Assembly: GCF_002918555.1 (NCBI RefSeq)
Contig: NZ_PQMB01000005.1
Span: 1 to 38,259, forward strand
Length of the DNA stretch: 38,259 bases
Origin: Citrobacter amalonaticus
GTDB lineage: Bacteria > Pseudomonadota > Gammaproteobacteria > Enterobacterales > Enterobacteriaceae
Direction of reading: 5' to 3'
Part shown: positions 1 through 9,540 of the stretch, piece after piece
Layout of the letters: the number at the start of each line of letters is the position of its first letter
Numbering within the stretch: position 1 is the first letter of the stretch
Notes under the pieces: generated by a model
What the model was told of the DNA's origin: nothing
What the model saw: the letters and a program-made list of their open reading frames with translations, nothing else
Databases searched by the model: none
Translations under genes and position numbers: made by a program

Positions 1-25
1 GAGCCATGATCAAACTCTTCAATTT
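1..25 (-). rRNA. 16S rRNA gene, 5' end only (partial)
   Basis: The reverse complement of these bases reads AAATTGAAGAGTTTGATCAT followed by GGCTC, the canonical mature 5' end of enterobacterial 16S rRNA. The rest of the gene lies beyond the window edge. Its position next to purH matches rrnE of E. coli, so this is probably the rrnE equivalent, an inference from synteny. Upstream (higher coordinates) lie the leader, boxA and the tandem promoters. Confidence 0.95.
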
Positions 26-157
26 AAGTTTGATGCTCGTAGAATTAAACTTCGTAATGAATTACGTGTTCACTCCAGAGACTTGGTATTCATTTATTGT
101 CCGAAGACATTAAGAATCCATGTCACTTTGAGTGCCCACACAGATTGTCTGATAAAT

Positions 158-169
158 TGTTAAAGAGCA
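158..169 (-). promoter_or_regulatory. rrn leader boxA antitermination site
   Basis: On the minus strand this reads TGCTCTTTAACA, the enterobacterial rrn boxA bound in RNA by NusB/NusE during ribosomal antitermination. It lies in the transcribed leader between P2 and the mature 16S end. A stem-loop at 173-197 (arms GCGAC/GTCGC with inner GCGC/GCGC) just upstream in the transcript is in the position expected for boxB. Confidence 0.9.
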
Positions 170-172
170 GTT

Positions 173-197
173 GCGACGCGCTTCAGCGCTCTGTCGC
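173..197 (-). other. boxB-like hairpin of the rrn leader
   Basis: The sequence contains paired arms GCGAC (173-177) and GTCGC (193-197), with a nested GCGC pair at 178-181/186-189. It lies immediately upstream of boxA in the transcript, where rrn leaders carry the boxB stem-loop. Confidence 0.65.
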
Positions 198-207
198 GAG
201 GTGGCGT

Positions 208-235
208 ATATTACGCTTTCCTCTTTCAGAGTCAA
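208..235 (-). promoter_or_regulatory. rrn P2 promoter
   Basis: On the minus strand there is a TTGACT -35 box (230-235), a 16-bp spacer and a TAATAT -10 box (208-213). Position and sequence fit the downstream, constitutive P2 promoter of E. coli rrn operons. The start site would fall near 201, upstream of boxB/boxA. Confidence 0.85.
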
Positions 236-317
236 CCCTGAATTTCAGGATTTTTCTCTTCAACCGGCCCGGCTGTTTGTGTGAAGTGATTCACATCCGC
301 CGTGTCGATGGAGGCGC

Positions 318-345
318 ATTATAGGGAGTTCCCGAGCATCCGCAA
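318..345 (-). promoter_or_regulatory. rrn P1 promoter
   Basis: The minus strand has TTGCGG (340-345), a 16-bp spacer and a perfect TATAAT (318-323), followed by a GC-rich GCGCC discriminator typical of stringently controlled rrn P1. The A/T-rich run just upstream (346-364) fits an UP element. Fis sites would be expected between about 365 and 500, but I cannot place them with confidence. Confidence 0.88.
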
Positions 346-527
346 TAGAAAAATTGCAGAAAAATGACTGACTGCTGCATTCCCCAGCAAAACCCCGCCT
401 TATACCTTTTTACACACAGAGTTATCCACAATTTCAGGGATCGTTTGCCGGATCCTTCCTGCGGCAAGGGATCGATAATAGAAGGAAAATCAGTGGCCGA
501 ATCGAAAAAGAAAAATTCGCGAGCGTT

Positions 528-549
528 GCGCAAACGTTTTCGTTACAAT
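528..549 (+). promoter_or_regulatory. PurR operator and -10 region of the purHD promoter
   Basis: Bases 528-543 match 14 of 16 positions of the PurR consensus ACGCAAACGTTTGCGT. A TACAAT -10 box follows directly (544-549). The operator fills the -35/-10 spacer, so PurR with hypoxanthine or guanine would block RNA polymerase directly. The -35 is poor (GAGCGT, 521-526, for a 17-bp spacer). PurR repression of purHD is established in E. coli; its use here is inferred from the site. Confidence 0.85.
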
Positions 550-580
550 GCCCCCGCAAAATAAAGATGCCCCGTAAGGG

Positions 581-618
581 GCGTTAGCTGAGTTTTTTAC
601 GAAAAACTCAGCTAACGC
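581..618 (+). other. long perfect hairpin in the purHD 5' leader
   Basis: Arms 581-597 and 602-618 are exact reverse complements (17 bp), separated by a TACG tetraloop of the stable UNCG type. A smaller hairpin, GCCCC-GTAA-GGGGC (569-582), shares two bases with its foot, so the two compete at the junction. No U-tract follows, so this is not an intrinsic terminator. It ends 32 nt before the purH start codon. Its function is unknown. Confidence 0.7.
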
Positions 619-650
619 TCTCTGTTATAGTCAAATCCAGGGGATTTACC

Positions 651-2240
651 ATGCAACAACGTCGTCCAGTCCGCCGCGCTCTGCTCAGTGTTTCTGACAA
701 GGCCGGTATCGTCGAATTCGCCCAGGCACTTTCTGCACGCGGTGTGGAGCTACTGTCTACGGGGGGTACTGCCCGCCTGTTAGCAGAAAAAGGTCTGCCG
801 GTGACCGAAGTTTCCGATTACACCGGTTTCCCGGAAATGATGGATGGACGCGTAAAAACCCTGCATCCGAAAGTACACGGCGGTATTCTCGGCCGTCGCG
901 GCCAGGATGACGGCATTATGGAACAGCACGGTATCGCGCCAATCGATATGGTGGTTGTAAACCTGTATCCGTTCGCCCAGACCGTGGCTCGCGAAGGCTG
1001 CTCGCTGGAAGATGCGGTGGAGAATATCGATATCGGCGGCCCGACCATGGTGCGCTCTGCGGCGAAGAACCATAAAGATGTGGCTATCGTGGTGAAGAGC
1101 AGCGACTACAGCGCCATTATTAACGAGATGGATGCCAATGAGGGTTCTCTGACCCTCGACACCCGTTTCGATCTCGCCATTAAAGCCTTTGAACACACCG
1201 CCGCTTACGACAGCATGATTGCCAACTACTTCGGCAGCATGGTGCCAGCCTATCACGGTGAAAGCAAAGAAGCGGCAGGCCGCTTCCCGCGTACCCTGAA
1301 TCTGAACTTCATTAAGAAGCAGGACATGCGCTACGGCGAGAACAGCCACCAGCAGGCTGCCTTCTATATAGAAGAAGAGGTAAAAGAAGCCTCTGTTGCT
1401 ACCGCACAGCAGGTTCAGGGTAAAGCGCTCTCTTATAACAATATCGCTGATACCGACGCCGCACTCGAATGCGTGAAAGAGTTTAACGAACCTGCCTGCG
1501 TTATCGTGAAGCACGCTAACCCGTGCGGCGTGGCGGTCAGTACCTCTGTTCTTGACGCTTACGACCGCGCGTATAAAACCGACCCGACCTCTGCGTTCGG
1601 CGGCATTATCGCTTTCAACCGTGAGCTGGATGCCGAAACCGCCCAGGCCATCATCTCTCGTCAGTTTGTTGAGGTAATTATTGCGCCATCGGCGTCTGAA
1701 GAAGCCCTGAAAATCACAGCCACAAAACAGAACGTCCGCGTCCTGACCTGTGGACAGTGGGCGGAACGCGTTCCGGGCCTGGACTTCAAACGTGTTAACG
1801 GTGGCCTGCTGGTTCAGGATCGTGACCTCGGTATGGTGACAGAAGGCGAGCTGCGCGTGGTTTCTAAACGCCAGCCGACCGGACAGGAGCTACGTGACGC
1901 GCTGTTCTGCTGGAAGGTGGCGAAGTTCGTTAAATCCAACGCCATTGTTTACGCCAAAGAGAACATGACCATCGGGATAGGTGCAGGCCAGATGAGCCGC
2001 GTCTACTCCGCGAAAATCGCTGGTATTAAAGCGGGTGATGAAGGTCTGGAAGTGAAAGGTTCTGCGATGGCATCCGACGCTTTCTTCCCGTTCCGCGATG
2101 GAATTGATGCCGCCGCCGCCGTTGGGGTGAGCTGCGTGATCCAGCCAGGCGGTTCCATCCGTGATGATGAAGTGATTGCCGCTGCGGATGAACACGGCAT
2201 TGCAATGATCTTCACCGACATGCGCCACTTCCGCCATTAA
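651..2240 (+). CDS. purH: Bifunctional AICAR transformylase / IMP cyclohydrolase
   Basis: PurH catalyses the last two steps of IMP synthesis: formylation of AICAR with 10-formyl-THF, then cyclisation to IMP in the cytoplasm. The 529-aa product has the usual enterobacterial length. The N-terminal MGS-like cyclohydrolase domain occupies roughly residues 1-200, with STGGTARLL and the conserved [14 protein letters not shown] segment. The rest is the transformylase domain, with the catalytic KHANPCG motif at 287-293 and [12 protein letters not shown] near the end. The start at 651 is supported by AGGGGA (639-644) six bases upstream. purD follows at once, and its SD overlaps the purH stop region. 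Expression is likely repressed by PurR at the upstream operator. The gene is divergent from the rrn operon, as in E. coli. Confidence 0.98.
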   Translation: MQQRRPVRRALLSVSDKAGIVEFAQALSARGVELLSTGGTARLLAEKGLPVTEVSDYTGFPEMMDGRVKTLHPKVHGGILGRRGQDDGIMEQHGIAPIDMVVVNLYPFAQTVAREGCSLEDAVENIDIGGPTMVRSAAKNHKDVAIVVKSSDYSAIINEMDANEGSLTLDTRFDLAIKAFEHTAAYDSMIANYFGSMVPAYHGESKEAAGRFPRTLNLNFIKKQDMRYGENSHQQAAFYIEEEVKEASVATAQQVQGKALSYNNIADTDAALECVKEFNEPACVIVKHANPCGVAVSTSVLDAYDRAYKTDPTSAFGGIIAFNRELDAETAQAIISRQFVEVIIAPSASEEALKITATKQNVRVLTCGQWAERVPGLDFKRVNGGLLVQDRDLGMVTEGELRVVSKRQPTGQELRDALFCWKVAKFVKSNAIVYAKENMTIGIGAGQMSRVYSAKIAGIKAGDEGLEVKGSAMASDAFFPFRDGIDAAAAVGVSCVIQPGGSIRDDEVIAAADEHGIAMIFTDMRHFRH

Positions 2241-2251
2241 TGGAGCGAGAC

Positions 2252-3537
2252 ATGAAAGTATTAGTTATTGGAAACGGCGGGCGCGAGCACGCCCTGGCGT
2301 GGAAAGCCGCCCAGTCGCCGAAGGTAAACACGGTATTTGTTGCGCCAGGTAATGCCGGCACCGCACTGGAGCCCACGCTGCAAAACGTTGCCATCAATGC
2401 CACCGACATTCCGGCACTGCTGAACTTTGCACAGAACGAGAAAATCGACCTCACTATCGTCGGCCCGGAAGCGCCGCTGGTCAAAGGTGTGGTGGACACC
2501 TTCCGCGCCGCAGGTCTGAAAATCTTCGGCCCGACCGAGGGTGCCGCGCAGCTGGAAGGCTCCAAAGCCTTCACTAAGGATTTCCTTGCCCGTCACCAGA
2601 TCCCGACGGCGGAGTATCAGAACTTTACCGACGTTGAGCCTGCGCTGGCGTATCTGCGCGAGAAAGGCGCGCCGATCGTGATCAAAGCCGACGGCCTGGC
2701 TGCGGGCAAAGGCGTGATTGTCGCCATGACGCTTGAGGAAGCCGAAGCCGCCGTTCACGACATGCTGGCTGGCAACGCGTTTGGCGACGCGGGTCACCGT
2801 ATTGTCATCGAAGAGTTCCTCGACGGTGAAGAGGCGAGCTTTATCGTGATGGTTGACGGCGAGCACGTGCTGCCAATGGCCACCAGCCAGGACCATAAGC
2901 GCGTAGGCGACGGTGATACCGGGCTGAACACGGGTGGTATGGGCGCCTATTCTCCGGCACCCGTGGTAACTGATGAGGTTCATCAGCGCACCATGGAACG
3001 CATTATCTGGCCAACCGTAAAAGGTATGGCGGCGGAAGGTAACACTTACACCGGTTTCCTCTACGCGGGACTGATGATCGACAAACAGGGTAACCCAAAG
3101 GTTATTGAGTTTAACTGTCGCTTTGGCGATCCGGAAACTCAGCCGATCATGCTGCGCATGAAGTCCGACCTGGTTGAGCTGTGCCTTGCCGCCTGCGAAG
3201 GTAAGCTGGACGAGCAAGAATCGCAGTGGGATGAGCGCGCATCGCTGGGCGTCGTCATGGCCGCAGGGGGTTACCCAGGCGACTATCGCACCGGCGACGT
3301 CATCCACGGTCTGCCGCTGGAAGAAGCGGCGGATGGCAAAGTGTTCCACGCCGGAACCCGAGTGGCGGATAGCGATCGGGTAGTCACCAGCGGCGGCCGC
3401 GTGCTGTGCGTCACCGCGCTGGGAGATACCGTGGCTGAAGCGCAAAAACGCGCTTATGCCTTAATGACCGATATCCACTGGGACGACGGCTTCTGCCGTA
3501 AAGATATCGGCTGGCGCGCGATTGAGCGTGAGCAGAA

Positions 3538-3541
<4 letters not shown>
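2252..3541 (+). CDS. purD: Phosphoribosylamine-glycine ligase (GAR synthetase)
   Basis: PurD is an ATP-grasp ligase that joins phosphoribosylamine and glycine in the second step of purine synthesis. The start at 2252 gives [17 protein letters not shown] and 429 aa, the family length. An ATG at 2240 in the same frame overlaps the purH stop and would add four residues, but GGAG (2242-2245) is correctly spaced only for 2252. Visible motifs are the N-terminal dinucleotide-like loop, the ATP-grasp segment [10 protein letters not shown] from residue 145, and [12 protein letters not shown] (286-297), which supplies metal and ATP contacts. It is co-transcribed with purH. Its stop overlaps the stop of the convergent zraR, leaving no room for a terminator between them. 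Confidence 0.97.
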
Positions 3542-4859
<1,318 letters not shown>

Positions 4860-4863
<4 letters not shown>

Positions 4864-6272
4864 CCGTGTAAATCCTTACGTGTTGCCTTAACCGGCAGCC
4901 AGAGTGTGAAAACAGCGCCTTTTCCTGCCGGGCTGGCGGCCTGAATGTTGCCCCCATGCTGCTCAATAATGTTTTGTACCACCGCCAGTCCCAGCCCGGT
5001 CCCCTCAGCTTTGGTTGTAAAGTAGGGGGTAAAAATGGCTTCCAGCTGTTCTGCCGCAATCCCCTTCCCCGTGTCGGTAACCGTAATTTTAACGCGATCG
5101 CTTCCGCTTTCACTCGCCTCAACGGTGATAATCCCTTGACGATCAATAGCATGGATCGCGTTCAGATAGAGGTTCAGCAGTACCTGGGTCAACCTGTCCG
5201 GATCCGCCTGAACAGGCGGGAGCGTCGGTTTGGCACTGAAACGCAGCACAATCTCCCGACTTTGAGCATCCTGCCTGACCAGTTGCAAAGAGTGGGCTAT
5301 CACCTCGTTAAGATCCACCGACTGCAACGACAGATGCGCGGGCTTCACCAGCTCCAGCAGCTCGCTGACCACCCGGTTTAAGCGGTCAGCTTCTTTTGCC
5401 ATCACCTGCGCCAGTTCATGCGCCTCACCTCCTGCTGGCGAGCGCTCGGCGAAATATTTTGCTAAGCCCTTGATGGAAGAGAGCGGATTACGAATCTCGT
5501 GGGCGACCCCCGCCGCCAGATGCCCTAGCGCCACCAGCCTCTCTTTACGATTCATCTCATCCTGTAAAAGTTGGCGGGAACGCAGGTACCGGCGATACCA
5601 GAAGAATGTCAGGAGCGTCGCCAGCAGTACCGTCGCCAGCGCAAAAAGAACAATCAGCGTATTGTGCCACTCTCGCGCCTTCGTCACCGCCAGCTCACTG
5701 GCATCAAAGGCGATAAAAATCATCTGCTGCGCCGCCGGAGTGGCGTCACCGTTGCTGTCACAACGCGGCGTATTGCGCATGCCGTGCCTGCCAGGAGCAA
5801 ACAGCGGCTGAAAATGGCGATAGATTTCCAGTGCCTCCACCGGCTCACCGTTCTCACCTTGCGCTTCAATATACCGCCAGCGTTCCTCGTCTCCCGGATT
5901 TAACGTCTGAATCTCATCCGTCGAATAGAGCTTTTTCCCTACCATCGCAGGATCGCTGTGGGTCACGATTTTGCCCTGGGCATCCGTTACCGCAAACCAG
6001 AGCACCCCTGGCTGTCCGGCCATCTCCTCCAGCAGCGTCTGCTGTTGGACATGGTGCATCCGCATGCTCATTCCTACGCGGGTTCCTGACTCCAGCGCCC
6101 GGATCAGCACGCTGCCTTTTTCCAGCAGCGTCTGACGGGCCGCGTTGCTCTCCCGACCATAGTCACGGATCACCATCACGGAAAACAGCCCTACCAGAAT
6201 GAGAATAACGGCGGGCAGCACGCCGTTCAGCCATTTCGCTATTTTATCCTTATGTTCCCGCATGAAATGCAT
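4860..6272 (-). CDS. zraS: Sensor histidine kinase ZraS
   Basis: ZraS is the membrane-bound zinc/envelope-stress kinase that phosphorylates ZraR. The 470-aa protein has an N-terminal membrane segment (about residues 15-35), a periplasmic sensor region with HHVQQQ and scattered His/Cys residues, and a second membrane segment near 205-225 followed by a positively charged stretch. The dimerisation/phosphoacceptor helix AAGVAHEIRNPLSSIKG has its His at 258. An ATP-binding domain follows with an N-box (NLYLNAIHAI), DTGKGI and GTGLGLAV. The start MHFMREHKDK leaves an alternative internal Met at residue 4. The gene leads the zraSR operon behind a sigma-54 promoter at 6308-6323. It is slightly longer than the E. 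coli protein (about 465 aa, from memory). Confidence 0.96.
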
Positions 6273-6307
6273 ATGCTCTCTCTTATTGTCGTTCCCTTCC
6301 CTGCTTC

Positions 6308-6323
6308 AGCAGAAATCATGCCA
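6308..6323 (-). promoter_or_regulatory. sigma-54 promoter of zraSR
   Basis: The minus strand reads TGGCATGATTTCTGCT, matching the -24/-12 consensus TGGCAC-N5-TTGCW with the invariant GG and GC in place. It lies 36 bp upstream of the zraS start. ZraR sites at 6374-6419 are at a normal enhancer distance. Confidence 0.8.
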
Positions 6324-6373
6324 CTTTTCATCGCGGGTAAACCTGTCCCTCGACACAAACCGCGGCACCCTCT

Positions 6374-6388
6374 GAGTAAAAATGACTC
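6374..6388 (+). promoter_or_regulatory. ZraR-type binding site 1
   Basis: GAGTAAAAATGACTC is an imperfect palindrome (GAGT/ACTC ends). It is repeated in inverted orientation at 6405-6419. The centres of the two copies lie 31 bp apart, about three helical turns, so dimers would sit on the same face. Such sites between zraS and zraP are known ZraR enhancers in E. coli and Salmonella. Confidence 0.82.
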
Positions 6389-6404
6389 ACAGGGCTAACC
6401 AGAC

Positions 6405-6419
6405 GGGTCATTTTTACTC
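6405..6419 (-). promoter_or_regulatory. ZraR-type binding site 2
   Basis: The minus strand reads GAGTAAAAATGACCC, differing from site 1 at one base. It serves as the second half of the shared enhancer for both divergent sigma-54 promoters. Confidence 0.82.
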
Positions 6420-6472
6420 ACATTCAGACCCAGGGGACAACCAGAGCCTATGGGATACGGGGCGGACACATC

Positions 6473-6488
6473 TGGCACGGAAGATGCA
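6473..6488 (+). promoter_or_regulatory. sigma-54 promoter of zraP
   Basis: TGGCACGGAAGATGCA has a complete TGGCAC -24 element and the GC of the -12 element, with correct spacing. It lies 36 bp before the zraP start codon and downstream of the two ZraR-type sites. Confidence 0.87.
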
Positions 6489-6524
6489 ATACAGTGAGTA
6501 AGACTACCCACAGGAGGATAAATG

Positions 6525-6971
6525 ATGAAACGGATTAACAAACCTGGACTTGCGCTGATTGCTCTCTCTCTGCTGGCATTGGGTTCAACCCCAGCCTTAG
6601 CACGCCACCACTGGGGGAACGGCGACGGCATGTGGCAGCAAAATGCCAGCCCGCTGACCGCTGAACAGCAAACAACCGTGCAGAAAATTCATAATGATTA
6701 CTACACACAAACCAGCTCGCTGCGTCAGCAGTTAATGTCCAGGCGTTATGAATACAATGCGCTGTTAACCGCCAGCTCACCGGACAGCGCCAGGATCAGC
6801 GCGGTGGCAAAAGAGATGGAAGCGCTGAACCAGTCACTGGATGAGCAGCGTGTGAAACGGGATATTGCGATGGCGGAAGCGGGCGTACCGCGTGGCGCGG
6901 GTATGGGCTATGGCGGCTGCGGCGGGGGTTACCATCGTGGCGGTGGTCATATGGGGATGGGCAACGGGTAA
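6525..6971 (+). CDS. zraP: Periplasmic zinc-responsive chaperone/repressor ZraP
   Basis: ZraP is a periplasmic zinc-binding protein of the CpxP/Spy-like superfamily that acts as an accessory repressor of ZraS signalling and has chaperone activity. Two consecutive ATGs occur at 6522 and 6525. AGGAGG (6512-6517) is 7 nt from the second and only 4 nt from the first, so 6525 is preferred (148 aa). A Sec signal peptide ends at ALA (residues 24-26), leaving a mature N-terminus rich in His (RHHWGNGDGMW). A helical core carries LTAEQQ and the SLRQQLMSRRYEYNALL heptad-like region. The C-terminal tail is Gly/His/Met-rich with one Cys (GYGGCGGGYHRGGGHMGMG), a likely metal-binding segment. It is transcribed divergently from zraSR. 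Confidence 0.93.
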   Translation: MKRINKPGLALIALSLLALGSTPALARHHWGNGDGMWQQNASPLTAEQQTTVQKIHNDYYTQTSSLRQQLMSRRYEYNALLTASSPDSARISAVAKEMEALNQSLDEQRVKRDIAMAEAGVPRGAGMGYGGCGGGYHRGGGHMGMGNG

Positions 6972-6981
6972 AGGACTTAAT

Positions 6982-7058
6982 GCCTGATGGCGCTACGCTT
7001 ATCAGGCCTACAGATGGACACCGTAGGCCGGGTAAGACGCCTTTGCGTCGCATCCGGC
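6982..7058. repeat. REP/BIME palindromic repeat
   Basis: The segment has two inverted REP units. The first is GCCTGATGGCGCTACGCTTA with ATCAGGC; the second is GTAGGCCGGGTAAGACGC ending in GCATCCGGC. This is the standard enterobacterial extragenic palindrome pair. It separates the convergent 3' ends of zraP and yjaH and probably stabilises or terminates both messages. It abuts the yjaH stop codon. Confidence 0.93.
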
Positions 7059-7059
7059 G

Positions 7060-7761
7060 CTAAAATGTTTTCTCTTTTGGCTGCCAGCGGCAGAAATCAG
7101 AATTAGCCACCAGTAAGAGTTGCGACCCTTCCGGCGCCTCCAGCCATGCCACGCTCACGTCTGACGACGAGCGGCTCTGGCGGCGCTCAATATGGCTCAT
7201 TGCCCACGAATCTAAATCGGGCTTAACCGTCTCGCCTTCACAGGTTGTGATCGTGCGTTCCGCAGCATGCCAGCGCCCCTGACGCAATATCACTCGCCCC
7301 TGGCGTAGCGCATCGCTGGTCTGGCGGATCTGCTGTGCACGGTAGCGATATAACGCGATTTGATCGTTAGAAAGCTGCTGCTTTTGCCCATCGACTTCGC
7401 GCTGCATAAAACTTAGCTCATTGCGATCGTCAAAGCGCACGCGAATATGTTCCGGCGGTTTAGCGTAAATGTTGAGCTCAATCAGAGAGAGCGTGTCTCC
7501 CTGCCAACGGTATTCGCTGGTGGTGGTATCGCCGTTACGCCAGGGACTAAAGACTGAAAGCAGATGGACACCGTCGGCGGAATCTTTCCGCCAGATGCGC
7601 ACCGCCCCCTGATCGTCCGCAAACCCGCTGGCCGTAAACGGCGGCAGAGAAGTATTGTGACTACAGGCCGTCAGCAACAGCATGCCCGCCAGCGTCAACG
7701 CGCGACGCCAGACAGACAAAAGGGGCGAAACCGCCCCTTCGCTAAAACTGTTCACAGCCAT
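7060..7761 (-). CDS. yjaH: YjaH-like DUF1481 lipoprotein
   Basis: This matches enterobacterial YjaH (DUF1481), a protein of unknown function encoded just downstream of hupA. The 233-aa product has a lipoprotein signal: a basic stretch WRRA, a hydrophobic core LTLAGMLLL and lipobox LTAC with Cys33, followed by Ser at +2, which predicts the outer membrane. The mature part is soluble and mostly beta-rich in appearance, with no motif I recognise. Only 6 bp separate it from hupA, so it is probably the second gene of a hupA-yjaH operon. The 3' end abuts a REP element. The lipoprotein assignment rests on the visible lipobox; function is unknown. Confidence 0.88.
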   Translation of the reverse strand: MAVNSFSEGAVSPLLSVWRRALTLAGMLLLTACSHNTSLPPFTASGFADDQGAVRIWRKDSADGVHLLSVFSPWRNGDTTTSEYRWQGDTLSLIELNIYAKPPEHIRVRFDDRNELSFMQREVDGQKQQLSNDQIALYRYRAQQIRQTSDALRQGRVILRQGRWHAAERTITTCEGETVKPDLDSWAMSHIERRQSRSSSDVSVAWLEAPEGSQLLLVANSDFCRWQPKEKTF

Positions 7762-7767
7762 GCGGTC

Positions 7768-8040
7768 TTACTTAACTGCGTCTTTCAGTGCCTTACCAGA
7801 AACAAATGCCGGTACATTAGCTGCGGCGATTTTGATTTCTTTACCGGTCTGCGGGTTGCGGCCAGTACGCTCAGCGCGGTGGTTCACTTTGAAGGTACCG
7901 AAACCAACCAGTTGTACAGCATCGCCTTCTTTCAGAGACTCAGTAATTGCAGCCAGAGTGGATTCCAGAGCAGCTTTAGCCTGGGTTTTAGACAGTTCTG
8001 CTTTGTCTGCAATTACATCAATCAGTTGAGTCTTGTTCAT
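7768..8040 (-). CDS. hupA: DNA-binding protein HU-alpha
   Basis: HupA is one of the two subunits of the nucleoid protein HU, which binds DNA without sequence specificity and bends it. The 90-aa product begins [20 protein letters not shown] and contains the signature [18 protein letters not shown], which forms the base of the DNA-inserting beta arm, with the conserved proline in RNPQTG. The start is supported by AAGGA upstream. The gene lies between yjaG and yjaH, as in E. coli, where this locus encodes the alpha subunit; the sequence also fits HU-alpha better than HU-beta. An inverted repeat brackets its likely -10 box. Confidence 0.98.
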   Translation of the reverse strand: MNKTQLIDVIADKAELSKTQAKAALESTLAAITESLKEGDAVQLVGFGTFKVNHRAERTGRNPQTGKEIKIAAANVPAFVSGKALKDAVK

Positions 8041-8139
8041 AAGTTATCCTTACAATGTGTTTATCGCTTGCTAAGCATCGAGTGCGACGGAAATGCCAGA
8101 AAAGCACTCTCCTGCATACACGCACCGATAGCCACTTTT

Positions 8140-8176
8140 TTTCGCCCCCCAAATGTAGACCAGACGGGGGGCGAAA
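8140..8176 (-). promoter_or_regulatory. hupA promoter region with flanking 11-bp inverted repeat
   Basis: On the minus strand, TTTCGCCCCCC and GGGGGGCGAAA (11 bp, perfect) bracket a 15-nt stretch with a plausible TACATT -10 box (8151-8156 on the plus strand). The -35 region is weak. Neither strand has a U-tract after the repeat, so it is not a terminator for yjaG. I infer that it is part of the hupA promoter/5' end; its role is not known to me. Confidence 0.5.
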
Positions 8177-8226
8177 GGGAAGACTCCAGGCACGACAAAT
8201 CAGGCGTTAAATCACGTTTTCTGGTC

Positions 8227-8817
8227 TCATTGCTGAAAATTTATACCGATATTGCTCTCTCCGACCTCGCGGAGGTCTGCACGGAGCCCTTTTATCAGCT
8301 CAATATCGCGTTCTTCGCAGTCGGCCAAAAGTCGGAATATTTCCCACTGAATATCCCATTCCTGTTCAACAGCGGGGTTTTCTTTGAGCTCTTCATCGGT
8401 CATTTCCCGCCCAGCTTGCGTCATTTCCAACATCGCTACCGTAGTGATCGATGTCTTACTGACCTCAAGTGCATGTTCCAGCGTTTCACCGCTCAGACGG
8501 GAATGCATTAATTCGCTTAATGCAACGCAGGCATCAATCGCCGGATAAACGCCGTACAGGTCAAAATCATCGGCCACCGGAATCGCTTCTTCAAACTTTT
8601 CGAGCTGACTGTCGAAATTCACCTTCGCATCTTTCACCGTCAGCGTCTCCCAGATGAGATCCAGGATGCGGCGGTATACCTGGCCGTCGCCAAATCCAGT
8701 CTGCTGGCAAAACATCGCGTAATTCGGGTACATGCGTTCACATAAACAGGCCATAAAAGTGACGTGCTGCCAGCTTTCCAGGCGCTCCAGACGGAGATGA
8801 ATCGGGTTTTGTAACAT
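8227..8817 (-). CDS. yjaG: YjaG-like DUF416 protein
   Basis: This is a 196-aa cytoplasmic protein matching the DUF416 family (YjaG), whose biochemical role is not established. No signal peptide or membrane segment is visible. The sequence is helical and acidic, with AIPVADDFDLYGVYPAIDACVALSE in the middle and a C-terminal DLREVGESNIGINFQQ. It lies 42 bp downstream of nfi and probably shares the nudC/hemE/nfi transcript, followed by the hupA promoter region. The assignment is by recognised sequence and position. Confidence 0.9.
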   Translation of the reverse strand: MLQNPIHLRLERLESWQHVTFMACLCERMYPNYAMFCQQTGFGDGQVYRRILDLIWETLTVKDAKVNFDSQLEKFEEAIPVADDFDLYGVYPAIDACVALSELMHSRLSGETLEHALEVSKTSITTVAMLEMTQAGREMTDEELKENPAVEQEWDIQWEIFRLLADCEERDIELIKGLRADLREVGESNIGINFQQ

Positions 8818-8859
8818 GATGAGTTCTCGAAAACAGAAATTAGCGGCAGTGTACCTGAA

Positions 8860-9531
8860 TCAGGGTTGAATTTCTTGCCATCGCATAAACGCCGGGCGTT
8901 CCGACGCGACGGCATCCGCCCAGCGGGTCGGCTCCGGCAGGCGGTACCCTTTCATACAGCGTTGAACCCACGCCAGCGCGCTATCCGTACTGACCCGATG
9001 CCCTGTCGCGATAAACAGCGGATTACAGCGTGCCTTGCTGCGCCAGACCCAGGCCAGCTGTTCGCCTTTATCCATTAGCGGGGTTAATGCGCCAGGTTCA
9101 GCAGAAAGCGGCTCAAATTTACCGCAGAGTCGTTTTTTTGCCACGCCAATGGTCGGCACATCCACCAGCAGTCCGAAATGGCTGGCAACGCCAAGCCGAC
9201 GCGGATGCGAGATGCCGTGACCGTCAACAAAGACTAAATCGGGTTTTTGCGATAGCTGTTCCCACGCCGCCAGCAGCGCGGGATATTCACGAAACGAGAG
9301 AAAGCCTGGAATATAAGGCATGGTCGTGGCGATACGCGCCACTTTGTACTCCACCAGCTCAAGCGTGGGATACTTCAAGAGAACCATTGCGGCCCGCGTC
9401 ACTTCACCGCCCTGCTCAAACCCGACGTCGGCTCCGGCGATCAGATCTGGCGGATCTTGATCAAGACGATCTTCACGACAAACGGATGAGGCAAGTTCAA
9501 GCTGTTTTGCGCGTAGCGACGCGAGATCCAT
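8860..9531 (-). CDS. nfi: Endonuclease V (deoxyinosine 3' endonuclease)
   Basis: Nfi nicks DNA at the second phosphodiester bond 3' of deoxyinosine and starts repair of deaminated adenine. The 223-aa length equals that of E. coli Nfi. Conserved segments are IAGADVGF (active-site Asp), [12 protein letters not shown], the [12 protein letters not shown] catalytic region and [11 protein letters not shown], followed by the C-terminal TGHRVS. The gene starts nine bases after the hemE stop, indicating co-transcription with hemE. Confidence 0.96.
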   Translation of the reverse strand: MDLASLRAKQLELASSVCREDRLDQDPPDLIAGADVGFEQGGEVTRAAMVLLKYPTLELVEYKVARIATTMPYIPGFLSFREYPALLAAWEQLSQKPDLVFVDGHGISHPRRLGVASHFGLLVDVPTIGVAKKRLCGKFEPLSAEPGALTPLMDKGEQLAWVWRSKARCNPLFIATGHRVSTDSALAWVQRCMKGYRLPEPTRWADAVASERPAFMRWQEIQP

Positions 9532-9540
9532 AATGGTTCC

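Noticed and set aside
8140-8176. The repeat upstream of hupA as a terminator for yjaG
   Set aside because: On the yjaG strand an A-run follows the stem instead of a T-run.
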